Source: an uncultured Streptococcus sp.
GTDB lineage: Bacteria > Bacillota > Bacilli > Lactobacillales > Streptococcaceae
Length of the DNA: 12,840 nt
Direction: 5' to 3'
NCBI GenBank assembly: GCA_916048145.1
Contig: CAJZGT010000024.1
Coordinates: 1 to 12,840 of the forward strand
The notes beneath the pieces were generated by a model. The model did not search any database. It was not told the origin of the DNA and was given only the letters and a program-made list of their open reading frames with translations. Below, one piece after another: positions 6,458 to 12,532 of the stretch. The position numbers were made by a program, and so were the translations under genes. The stretch's first letter is position 1. Each line of letters begins with the position of its first letter.

Positions 6458-8164
6458 TTATTCCTCCTTTCCTTTCTGTGTTTCATAGATTTCACGGTAA
6501 ACGGCATTGTTGGCAACTAAGTCTGCATGCGTGCCTTGACCAATCAATCGGCCTTGATCTAGAACCAAGATTTTATCCGCGTGAACAACCGAGCTAATCT
6601 TTTGCGCGATGATAATGGTTGTTATTCCCTTCAAGTCCTTATTCAAGGCTTCTTGAACCAGGCGCTCTGACTTAGCATCCAAGGCTGAGGTCGAATCGTC
6701 AAAAATCAGAATACGTGGATTGCCGACAATTCCACGCGCAATCGACATCCTTTGTTTTTGTCCACCAGAGAAGTTGGTTCCTCGTTCCTCAACTGAACTT
6801 TCAAAGGTTTTTTCCATACGATGAATAAATTCGCTAGCCTGAGCAATATTGGCTGCACGCTCCATTTCAAATAAAGTGGCATCTCCTTTGCCCTGTCTCA
6901 AGTTATCTGCAATCGTTCCACTAAAGAGAATGGCACGTTGGAGAACGATAGAGACAGCTTTACGCAGGGTCCCTTCACTCACTTCTCGAATATCCTTGCC
7001 TCCGATTTTGATAGCCCCTTCCTGCGGGTCAAAGAGACGTGGAATCAATTGAGCCAAGGTTGATTTTCCTGCACCAGTGGCTCCAACTACACCAACCATC
7101 TGACCAGGTTCAATAGTAAAGCTCACATCTTTCAGAATTGGTTCCTTGTCCATTGGATAGGTAAAGGTTACATTTTCAAAGCTAAGGCTTCCGACCAACT
7201 CTTCATCTGGGACATCCTTGAAGGTCATGGCTGGCTCTGCATCAAGAATTTCTCTAATACGACGCAGAGAAATCATGGCACGACTGACAGAATTTCCCAA
7301 AAATCCAACCATAACAATGGTAAAGATAATCTGGCTCAGGTAATTGACAAAGGAAGCAATGGAGCCAACAACTGACGGTTCCGACTGAACCATCCCTGCA
7401 ACTAGCCAAATAGAGAGGAATACCGCCCCATAACCGACCAACATCATGAAAGGTTCCACTACTGAAAAGGCATAACCGATGTAAAGATTTTGACCGAGAA
7501 GCTCGTCTGAAACCTCCGTAAACTTAGCAAACTGCTCTTTTTCTTGGACAAAGGACTTGACCACACGAACACCGCGCAGATTTTCCTTGGCAATGGCATT
7601 GATGCGCTCAAGAAGGGTTTGAAACTTGGCAAAACGAGGCCCCATCATTCCCATCATGACAGCAGTCAAACCAAAAATCAAGACTACCATGAGAACAATC
7701 ACCCACCACAGAGAAGGTAATGTTTGAACCGCCAAGATAAACGAACCGATGAACAAGAGGGGGAGTCTGAAAAGAATTTGGAAGGTCATCATGACGACGT
7801 TCTGAATCTGGTTGATATCATTTGTCATGCGAACGACTAGATTTCCCGCATTAAATTGTTCAATATTGGCATAAGAAAAGGTTTGGATTTTACGGAATGC
7901 ATCCTCTCGAAGGTCGGATGAAACTCCTTGGGCGATATAGGCTGCAAGGATAACATTGACCCCACCAGCAACCAGACCGACCACGGCCATGCCAATCAAC
8001 CAAGCTCCGATACTATAAATAGCTTCATATTTCCCAGCAAGGAGGGCGTCTAACACTTCCTGCAGATAACGCGGTTGCAGAAGTGAACTAGCAACCATCA
8101 AGCCTGTCATCAGAAGCGAAGCTAAGGCCTGCCACTTGTAGGTTTTGATTTTCTGAATCAGCAT
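6458..8164 (-). CDS. patA: Multidrug ABC exporter half-transporter PatA
   Basis: 568-residue ABC half-transporter and partner of PatB: a membrane domain in residues 10-300 and an ATPase domain from about 325. Walker A GATGAGKST (361-369), Q-loop Gln409, intact signature FSGGQ (465-469), Walker B ILIFD with Asp490 where the catalytic Glu normally stands, and Gln521 instead of the switch His. PatA therefore binds ATP at the non-hydrolysing site and gives its signature to the active site built with PatB Walker motifs. The ATG at 8164 has SD AAGGAG. It is the first gene of the patA-patB unit and is expressed from a strong promoter through a leader with an attenuator-like hairpin (8176-8213). Constitutive patAB expression through disruption of such an attenuator is described in S. 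pneumoniae. Confidence 0.93.
   Translation of the reverse strand: MLIQKIKTYKWQALASLLMTGLMVASSLLQPRYLQEVLDALLAGKYEAIYSIGAWLIGMAVVGLVAGGVNVILAAYIAQGVSSDLREDAFRKIQTFSYANIEQFNAGNLVVRMTNDINQIQNVVMMTFQILFRLPLLFIGSFILAVQTLPSLWWVIVLMVVLIFGLTAVMMGMMGPRFAKFQTLLERINAIAKENLRGVRVVKSFVQEKEQFAKFTEVSDELLGQNLYIGYAFSVVEPFMMLVGYGAVFLSIWLVAGMVQSEPSVVGSIASFVNYLSQIIFTIVMVGFLGNSVSRAMISLRRIREILDAEPAMTFKDVPDEELVGSLSFENVTFTYPMDKEPILKDVSFTIEPGQMVGVVGATGAGKSTLAQLIPRLFDPQEGAIKIGGKDIREVSEGTLRKAVSIVLQRAILFSGTIADNLRQGKGDATLFEMERAANIAQASEFIHRMEKTFESSVEERGTNFSGGQKQRMSIARGIVGNPRILIFDDSTSALDAKSERLVQEALNKDLKGITTIIIAQKISSVVHADKILVLDQGRLIGQGTHADLVANNAVYREIYETQKGKEE
6461..6472 (-). promoter_or_regulatory. Ribosome binding site of patB inside patA
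   Basis: Minus strand GGAAAGGAGGAA encodes the last patA codons (Gly-Lys-Glu-Glu) and is a near-perfect Shine-Dalgarno for the patB ATG at 6456. It fixes the patB start and indicates translational coupling, which suits a 1:1 heterodimer. Confidence 0.85.
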
Positions 8165-8175
8165 ACTTTCTCCTT

Positions 8176-8213
8176 AAAAAATAGACAAAAGGGAGCGACA
8201 ATACGTCAGCTCC
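8176..8213 (-). terminator. Leader terminator/attenuator in front of patA
   Basis: Within the 5' leader of patA the minus strand reads GGAGC-T-GAC, loop GTATT, GTC-GCTCC: eight pairs with one bulged base. It is followed by CTTTTGTCTATTTTTT and then the patA SD. The hairpin sits between the promoter (8238-8266) and the start codon, so it should stop part of the transcripts before patA. The four-codon frame ATG AGA AGG AGC TGA (8220-8206, Met-Arg-Arg-Ser) overlaps the 5' arm of the hairpin, and AGAAGGAG within it also resembles an SD. A transcriptional attenuator upstream of pneumococcal patA has been reported; the mini-ORF coupling is my inference. Confidence 0.75.
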
Positions 8214-8237
8214 TTCTCATTCTGTTTGTGTGATGTT

Positions 8238-8266
8238 ATTCTAGCAAAAAAGTGAGAACTTGTCAA
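8238..8266 (-). promoter_or_regulatory. Promoter of patAB
   Basis: Minus strand: TTGACA (8261-8266, perfect), 17-bp spacer ending TGC, TAGAAT (8238-8243), so an extended -10 as well. The predicted transcript start is near 8231, giving a leader of about 67 nt. A promoter this good ahead of a terminator hairpin is the usual layout of attenuation control. Confidence 0.85.
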
Positions 8267-8314
8267 AGAAGTCTCCTTGATACAAATTAGTGCGCTTTCA
8301 TCTACAGTAATGCA

Positions 8315-8342
8315 TGATAAAGGTTTTTTGATAAAGGTTTTT
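8315..8342 (+). repeat. 14-bp perfect tandem duplication in the gpsA promoter region
   Basis: TGATAAAGGTTTTT occurs twice head to tail (8315-8328 and 8329-8342). It lies directly upstream of the extended -10 of gpsA and covers the place where a -35 box would be. Slipped-strand duplication is the simple explanation. Confidence 0.9.
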
Positions 8343-8343
8343 A

Positions 8344-8352
8344 TGGTAAAAT
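8344..8352 (+). promoter_or_regulatory. Extended -10 promoter of gpsA-galU
   Basis: TGGTAAAAT (TG at 8344-8345, -10 at 8347-8352), 30 nt upstream of the gpsA ATG. At 17-bp spacing the -35 is only TTTTTT; TTGATA at 8328-8333 is too close (13 bp). Recognition would depend on the extended -10. Confidence 0.5.
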
Positions 8353-8382
8353 AGTAAAAAGAAGGTTATAAAGGAGGGGAAT

Positions 8383-9399
8383 ATGGAAAAACAAACCATC
8401 GCCGTCTTGGGGCCTGGTTCTTGGGGAACTGCCCTTTCACAAGTCTTAAATGACAATGGACACGAGGTACGTATTTGGGGAAATCTTCCCGAACAAATCA
8501 ATGAAATTAATACCAATCATACTAACAAACACTACTTTAAAGATGTCGTTCTAGATGAAAATATCATTGCCTACACCGACTTATCAGAGGCACTGAAAGA
8601 TGTAGATGCGATTTTGTTTGTTGTCCCAACAAAAGTGACACGACTTGTTGCCCAACAAGTTGCAAAAACCTTAGACCATAAGGCTATCATCATGCACGCA
8701 TCAAAGGGATTAGAACCTGATAGCCATAAACGATTATCAACCATTCTTGAAGAAGAAATTCCTGAACATCTCCGCAGTGATATTGTCGTTGTTTCAGGCC
8801 CTAGTCATGCAGAAGAAACCATTGTGCGTGACCTAACTTTAATCACTGCTGCTTCTAAAGATTTACAAACAGCTCAATACGTTCAAGAACTCTTTAGTAA
8901 TCACTACTTCCGACTTTATACCAATACGGATGTTATCGGGGTCGAAACCGCTGGTGCTCTTAAAAACATTATCGCTGTCGGTGCTGGAGCTTTACATGGT
9001 TTGGGATTTGGTGACAATGCCAAGGCAGCCATCATCGCTCGAGGTTTGGCAGAAATTACTCGTCTAGGGGTAGCACTCGGAGCCAATCCATTGACCTATA
9101 GTGGCTTGTCTGGTGTAGGAGACCTGATTGTAACGGGAACCTCCATCCACTCTCGTAACTGGAGAGCCGGAGATGCTCTTGGTCGTGGAGAATCCCTAGC
9201 TGATATCGAAGTCAATATGGGCATGGTGATTGAAGGAATCTCAACAACTCGAGCAGCCTATGAACTAGCGCAAGAACTTGGAGTCTATATGCCCATTACA
9301 CAGGCCATTTACCAAGTTATCTACCACGGAACCAATATCAAAGATGCCATTTATGACATCATGAACAATGAATTTAAAGCAGAAAATGAGTGGTCTTAA
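8383..9399 (+). CDS. gpsA: Glycerol-3-phosphate dehydrogenase [NAD(P)+]
   Basis: 338 residues, cytoplasmic. Reduces dihydroxyacetone phosphate to sn-glycerol-3-phosphate, the backbone precursor of phospholipids and of glycerol-phosphate polymers. The N-terminal Rossmann fold has GPGSWG (10-15) as the nucleotide loop, VPTK near 81-84, and SKGLE (107-111). The substrate domain has GPSHAEE (139-145), the catalytic Lys194 in GALKNI, the GVGDLIVT segment (245-252) and the SRNW motif (257-260), all diagnostic of GpsA. The ATG at 8383 follows a strong AAAGGAGGGG SD. galU starts 21 nt after the stop, and this gene pair is conserved in streptococci. No promoter is visible between the two genes, so they are most likely co-transcribed. 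Confidence 0.97.
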   Translation: MEKQTIAVLGPGSWGTALSQVLNDNGHEVRIWGNLPEQINEINTNHTNKHYFKDVVLDENIIAYTDLSEALKDVDAILFVVPTKVTRLVAQQVAKTLDHKAIIMHASKGLEPDSHKRLSTILEEEIPEHLRSDIVVVSGPSHAEETIVRDLTLITAASKDLQTAQYVQELFSNHYFRLYTNTDVIGVETAGALKNIIAVGAGALHGLGFGDNAKAAIIARGLAEITRLGVALGANPLTYSGLSGVGDLIVTGTSIHSRNWRAGDALGRGESLADIEVNMGMVIEGISTTRAAYELAQELGVYMPITQAIYQVIYHGTNIKDAIYDIMNNEFKAENEWS

Positions 9400-9420
9400 C
9401 CCTCTAAAGAAAGGATTCTT

Positions 9421-10320
9421 ATGACATCAAAAGTTAGAAAAGCAGTCATCCCTGCCGCTGGACTCGGGACTCGATTTTTACCAGCAACCAAAGCACTTGC
9501 TAAAGAAATGTTGCCAATTGTAGACAAACCAACTATCCAATTTATCGTAGAAGAAGCTCTCAAATCAGGTATTGAAGATATTCTGGTTGTCACTGGTAAA
9601 TCAAAACGTTCTATTGAAGACCACTTTGACTCAAACTTTGAGCTTGAGTACAACCTCAAAGAAAAAGGCAAACATGACTTGCTAAAATTAGTAGACGAAA
9701 CAACTGGCATTCGCCTTCACTTTATCCGTCAAAGCCATCCTCGTGGTCTTGGAGATGCTGTCTTACAAGCAAAAGCTTTTGTAGGGAATGAGCCCTTCGT
9801 TGTCATGCTTGGTGACGATCTAATGGATATCACAGATGACAACGCTGTCCCTTTGACAAAACAATTGATGAATGATTACGAGTCGACTCACGCATCAACA
9901 ATCGCTGTTATGCCTGTCCCTCATGAAGAAGTTTCAGCATATGGAGTTATCGCGCCTCAAGGCGAAGGGATTAATGGTCTCTACAGTGTCGAAACTTTCG
10001 TTGAAAAACCAGCTCCAGAAGATGCTCCAAGTGACTTGGCAATTATCGGACGCTATCTGCTCACACCAGAAATTTTTGAAATCCTCGAAAATCAAGCTCC
10101 TGGTGCTGGAAATGAAATCCAGCTTACTGATGCAATCGATACTCTCAATAAAACACAACGTGTTTTCGCTCGCGAATTCACAGGCGCTCGTTACGATGTT
10201 GGGGATAAGTTTGGCTTTATGAAAACATCTATTGACTACGCCCTCAAGCACCCACAAGTCAAAGATGACTTGAAAGATTACCTCATCCAACTGGGAAAAG
10301 AATTGGCTGAGAAGGAATAG
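9421..10320 (+). CDS. galU: UTP--glucose-1-phosphate uridylyltransferase
   Basis: 299 residues. Makes UDP-glucose from UTP and glucose-1-phosphate, supplying capsule and glycolipid synthesis and the Leloir pathway. The nucleotidyltransferase loop [13 protein letters not shown] spans 12-24 with [10 protein letters not shown] at 28-37. Other motifs are the metal-site LGDD (130-133), FVEKP (193-197), GNEIQLTDA (230-238) with residues contacting the sugar, and DVGDKFGF (259-266). Length and all motifs fit bacterial GalU; the pneumococcal enzyme is required for capsule. The ATG at 9421 has SD AAAGGA in the 21-nt gap after gpsA. The gene ends at a strong terminator 20 nt downstream. Other streptococcal nucleotidyltransferases (RmlA type) are excluded by the FVEKP and NEIQLTDA sequence context. 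Confidence 0.97.
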   Translation: MTSKVRKAVIPAAGLGTRFLPATKALAKEMLPIVDKPTIQFIVEEALKSGIEDILVVTGKSKRSIEDHFDSNFELEYNLKEKGKHDLLKLVDETTGIRLHFIRQSHPRGLGDAVLQAKAFVGNEPFVVMLGDDLMDITDDNAVPLTKQLMNDYESTHASTIAVMPVPHEEVSAYGVIAPQGEGINGLYSVETFVEKPAPEDAPSDLAIIGRYLLTPEIFEILENQAPGAGNEIQLTDAIDTLNKTQRVFAREFTGARYDVGDKFGFMKTSIDYALKHPQVKDDLKDYLIQLGKELAEKE

Positions 10321-10339
10321 AATTAGTTTCCAGATAATA

Positions 10340-10382
10340 AATTAAGTCTCCAGCAAGTTGACTCTGGAGACTTAATTATTTT
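10340..10382. terminator. Terminator between galU and the convergent kinase-like gene
   Basis: A perfect 14-bp inverted repeat, AATTAAGTCTCCAG (10340-10353) and CTGGAGACTTAATT (10364-10377), with a 10-base loop. The plus strand continues ATTTTAC and the minus strand TATTATC, so the hairpin can act both ways. It is best placed for galU (20 nt after the stop). For the convergent gene it is about 84 nt past the stop. Confidence 0.85.
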
Positions 10383-10460
10383 ACAAATTTACATACAATT
10401 TAAAGATTTATTTGATATGTCTCTAAATCTACCAACTCAACCTCGGTCCTTAATGACAGA

Positions 10461-10991
10461 TTACAGATTTTCAATCAAAAATCGATTTGAAGTTTTAATG
10501 ATATTTGCTATTTTGGGGACATCTAAATCATCTGTATACAGAAAATGTTTTTTCTTCTCCTTATTTTTAGCTAGAAACTCACTTCTTGCTTGTATGGATA
10601 AGTTGCCCACTCTTTCAATTTCTTTTCGAGAATCATCCCTATCTTTCAAGGTTTTTTCTTCGGCCATTAAGACACAATATTTTAGGCCAACTTGTTTTTC
10701 TTTTAAGAAGGTTGCAATTTTCTTTAGTTGCTCTTCAAAAATGACATATTCTATCACAACGGTAATGCCTCGGTCGATGAAATTATTGATCAGACTGATA
10801 ATATTATCCCAAAATAAATCCATGTAATAACCATCATCTTCCCAAGGAGCCACGAGTCCTCCTTTAATCATTAAATAAATCATGTCGCCTTCAATTACTG
10901 CACTTTTCTTAAAAGAATAGGCCAACTCCTTACTGACTGTGCTTTTCCCAACGCCTGGAGGGCCTGAAATAATGTAAACACAATTTTCCAA
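10461..10991 (-). CDS. P-loop kinase-like protein (AAA_33 type), function unknown
   Basis: A 176-residue protein with an N-terminal Walker A GPPGVGKST (10-18), an IEGDMIYLM segment (33-41) like the substrate-binding Asp strand of small-molecule kinases, a Walker-B-like strand TVVIEYVI (77-84), and a lid-like KDRDDSR (116-122) with spaced arginines. This order is typical of small P-loop kinases and zeta-toxin/AAA_33 proteins that phosphorylate a sugar, nucleoside or drug; I cannot name the substrate. The start is TTG (10991) with SD AGAGGT (10998-11003). There is no upstream in-frame ATG before a stop, and the next Met (37) would lose Walker A. It is a single gene facing galU, with a visibly AT-rich sequence and flanks, which suggests an accessory insertion. 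No antitoxin-sized partner is present. Confidence 0.78.
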   Translation of the reverse strand: MENCVYIISGPPGVGKSTVSKELAYSFKKSAVIEGDMIYLMIKGGLVAPWEDDGYYMDLFWDNIISLINNFIDRGITVVIEYVIFEEQLKKIATFLKEKQVGLKYCVLMAEEKTLKDRDDSRKEIERVGNLSIQARSEFLAKNKEKKKHFLYTDDLDVPKIANIIKTSNRFLIENL

Positions 10992-10997
10992 CTTTAT

Positions 10998-11003
10998 ACC
11001 TCT
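10998..11003 (-). promoter_or_regulatory. Ribosome binding site for the TTG-start kinase gene
   Basis: Minus strand AGAGGT, with 6 bases between it and the TTG at 10991. It decides the start because no ATG or GTG is available upstream of Walker A. Confidence 0.6.
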
Positions 11004-11036
11004 TTTATTCTAATAATTCTTCAATCAATTTCTAAT

Positions 11037-11045
11037 ATTATAGCA
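11037..11045 (-). promoter_or_regulatory. Extended -10 promoter of the kinase-like gene
   Basis: Minus strand TGCTATAAT (TATAAT at 11037-11042, TG at 11044-11045), a perfect extended -10, 46 nt before the TTG start. No good -35 hexamer is seen at 17-18 bp. Confidence 0.6.
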
Positions 11046-11265
11046 TTTTCTATTTTTAAAATATATAATAAGATTAATACAACACTATATTCTAGAAACT
11101 TAATACAAAAGAAATAAAAAAGCACACCATTCTCAATTTTCTGCAAAAAAACTTATTTACAAATGACTTCTTCGCGATAGAATGGGCGCTCACTTTCTCA
11201 AATCATCTACATACAAAGCCTTATTTTAACTTGCTGTATTGTTTCGAATGGTTCCAAATCACATT

Positions 11266-11295
11266 AAAAGCTACTCATTTTTAAGTAGCTTTTTT
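11266..11295. terminator. Terminator after the rhomboid operon, bidirectional
   Basis: Stem AAAAGCTACT (11266-11275) and AGTAGCTTTT (11284-11293), 10 bp, 8-base loop. On the minus strand it lies 28 nt after the rhomboid stop and ends in TTTT, serving the M20-fthC-rhomboid operon. On the plus strand the tail is longer (TTTTTTCTT), yet no plus-strand gene ends here. Confidence 0.78.
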
Positions 11296-11320
11296 CTTAT
11301 TCAAGTTTACATATTAGTCG

Positions 11321-11998
11321 TCACAACCCCATTCCCTTGTAGAAAAGCAGAACTGCGAGTCCTACGAATAACACTACTGCTACCAGTCTCTGACTAGCGC
11401 TATACATCCGTTTCTCTCCTCTAACTGGAAAGATAACTGCTAGAAATGCTCCACCGACTGCACCTCCGATATGACCTGCTAGACTAATTCCTGGAATCAG
11501 AACACTTCCAATAATGTTAACCACAAAAAGTGTCAGATAGGATTGTCCCAACTGCTGGATATAAGGATTACGCGTTGCATAGCGAAGAACAATAATCGCA
11601 GCAAATAGTCCATAGAGAGAAGTAGAAGCTCCTGCTGCTAAGGATTTGGGACTAAATACAAAAACAAAGAGATTGCCCATCATTCCAGATAAGAGATAGA
11701 GAAAGAAAAACTTCTTGGATCCAAAAATTTCCTCTACTTGCCTACCAAGATAATAGAGCGAAAGCATATTAACAATGAAATGCTCCCACCCAATATGAAC
11801 AAAAATGGCAGAGAAGAGACGCCAAACCTGCTCAGGAAAGAGGCGAATAGCCGGGCCATACATGGCTCCAAATCGAAATAATGTATCCACCCTGTCAAAG
11901 TCTCCACCTGTAGTCACCAGCATTAGTAGAAATACCAAGGCCGTCACTAAGAGGAAGAAACTCGTCACAGGATAACGTCTATCAAAGATTTCCTTCAT
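11321..11998 (-). CDS. Rhomboid-family intramembrane serine protease
   Basis: 225 residues from the ATG at 11998, with about six to seven hydrophobic segments. It belongs to the rhomboid family, which cleaves membrane-protein helices within the bilayer. Numbering from the TTG three bases upstream (226 residues), catalytic Ser126 lies in the GAST motif on one helix, His177 in LAGHIGGAVGG on a later helix, and an HFIVN segment (His74, Asn78) provides the oxyanion side. The motif has Thr after the serine instead of the usual Gly. The ATG is preferred because AGGAGGT stands 8 nt away; TTG is a possible alternative. The start overlaps the end of the cyclo-ligase gene by 17 nt, so the two are translationally coupled. 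The physiological substrate cannot be inferred here. Confidence 0.92.
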   Translation of the reverse strand: MKEIFDRRYPVTSFFLLVTALVFLLMLVTTGGDFDRVDTLFRFGAMYGPAIRLFPEQVWRLFSAIFVHIGWEHFIVNMLSLYYLGRQVEEIFGSKKFFFLYLLSGMMGNLFVFVFSPKSLAAGASTSLYGLFAAIIVLRYATRNPYIQQLGQSYLTLFVVNIIGSVLIPGISLAGHIGGAVGGAFLAVIFPVRGEKRMYSASQRLVAVVLFVGLAVLLFYKGMGL

Positions 11999-12521
11999 CA
12001 ATTAATACCTCCTGAACAGGAATATCATGGTTTTCAGGGATAAAGTCCTGAATTTGACAAGGATATATCGTACTCAAAGTATGACCAGAAAAATGTTCCA
12101 GATAGCGGTCATAATAGCCTCCACCGTATCCTATCCGATATCCCTTGGTCGTAAAAGCCAGACCAGGAACATGAATCAAATCAATCTGAGAGGCATCCAC
12201 CACTTCCAAATTTCCCTGTGGCTCCAGTAATCCAAAAGAAGTTTTTACCAACTGTTGCGAATCATAGACCACAAAGTCCATGCACCCCTTGGGATAGGTT
12301 TTGGGTATCAAAACCTTCTTGCCGTCCTTCAGCGCCTGCTCAATCAATTCCTGTGTTTGAAATTCGTGCGGAAAAGAGAGATAGGTTGCGATGACCTCGG
12401 CTTCTTGGTAAAAGGGGTGTTGTAAAAGTCGCTCAGTTAAAGCTTGGTCTATAAACTGTTTTTGCTGTCGAGGTAAAGCCTTCATTTCTTGCAAAATTTT
12501 CTTGCGTAGTTCTGCTTTCAT
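11982..12521 (-). CDS. 5-formyltetrahydrofolate cyclo-ligase
   Basis: A 179-residue enzyme that converts 5-formyltetrahydrofolate to 5,10-methenyltetrahydrofolate using ATP, returning this storage or by-product form to the one-carbon pool. The N-terminal KAELRKK segment (2-8) and the C-terminal ATP-binding GYGGGYYDRYL (131-141) are the family hallmarks, and LIHVPGLAFTTKGYRIG precedes the latter as usual. The start chosen is the ATG at 12521, with SD GAGGTG overlapping the TAG stop of the M20 gene (11-nt gap). A GTG at 12530 is also in frame but would consume that SD. The gene overlaps the rhomboid start by 17 nt, making it the middle gene of a compact operon. The gene is called fthC, fthS or ygfA in different organisms. 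Confidence 0.94.
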   Translation of the reverse strand: MKAELRKKILQEMKALPRQQKQFIDQALTERLLQHPFYQEAEVIATYLSFPHEFQTQELIEQALKDGKKVLIPKTYPKGCMDFVVYDSQQLVKTSFGLLEPQGNLEVVDASQIDLIHVPGLAFTTKGYRIGYGGGYYDRYLEHFSGHTLSTIYPCQIQDFIPENHDIPVQEVLIDEGNL

Positions 12522-12532
12522 AGCCAGCACCT

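Larger units (their letters stand above)
10992..11320. other. Non-coding AT-rich intergenic region
   Basis: 329 bp between the kinase gene and the rhomboid operon. It holds the kinase ribosome binding site and promoter on the minus strand (to 11045) and a bidirectional hairpin at 11266-11295. Between 11046 and 11265 I see no gene, only an 8-bp TTCTAGAA palindrome, A-rich runs and very short frames without ribosome binding sites. Confidence 0.65.

Noticed and set aside
6457..6516. Longer PatB starting inside patA
   Set aside because: The frame is only an overlap with the patA end. The internal SD sits 5 nt before the ATG at 6456, and 588 residues is the family length.
8199..8201. TTG start with AGAAGGAG as SD, reading about 37 codons across the patA start
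   Set aside because: The spacing is acceptable, but the frame is out of phase with patA, has no recognisable product and would lie in the terminator stem. It is kept only as an alternative reading of the SD-like sequence.
9934..10290. Overlapping open frames on both strands within galU, and similar frames inside pgi, gltX and patAB
   Set aside because: These are shadow frames of well-supported genes, with no ribosome binding sites or recognisable motifs.
10461..10991. Zeta-type toxin of a toxin-antitoxin pair
   Set aside because: No epsilon-like or other small antitoxin gene is adjacent. The upstream 329 bp are non-coding and the downstream neighbour is convergent galU.
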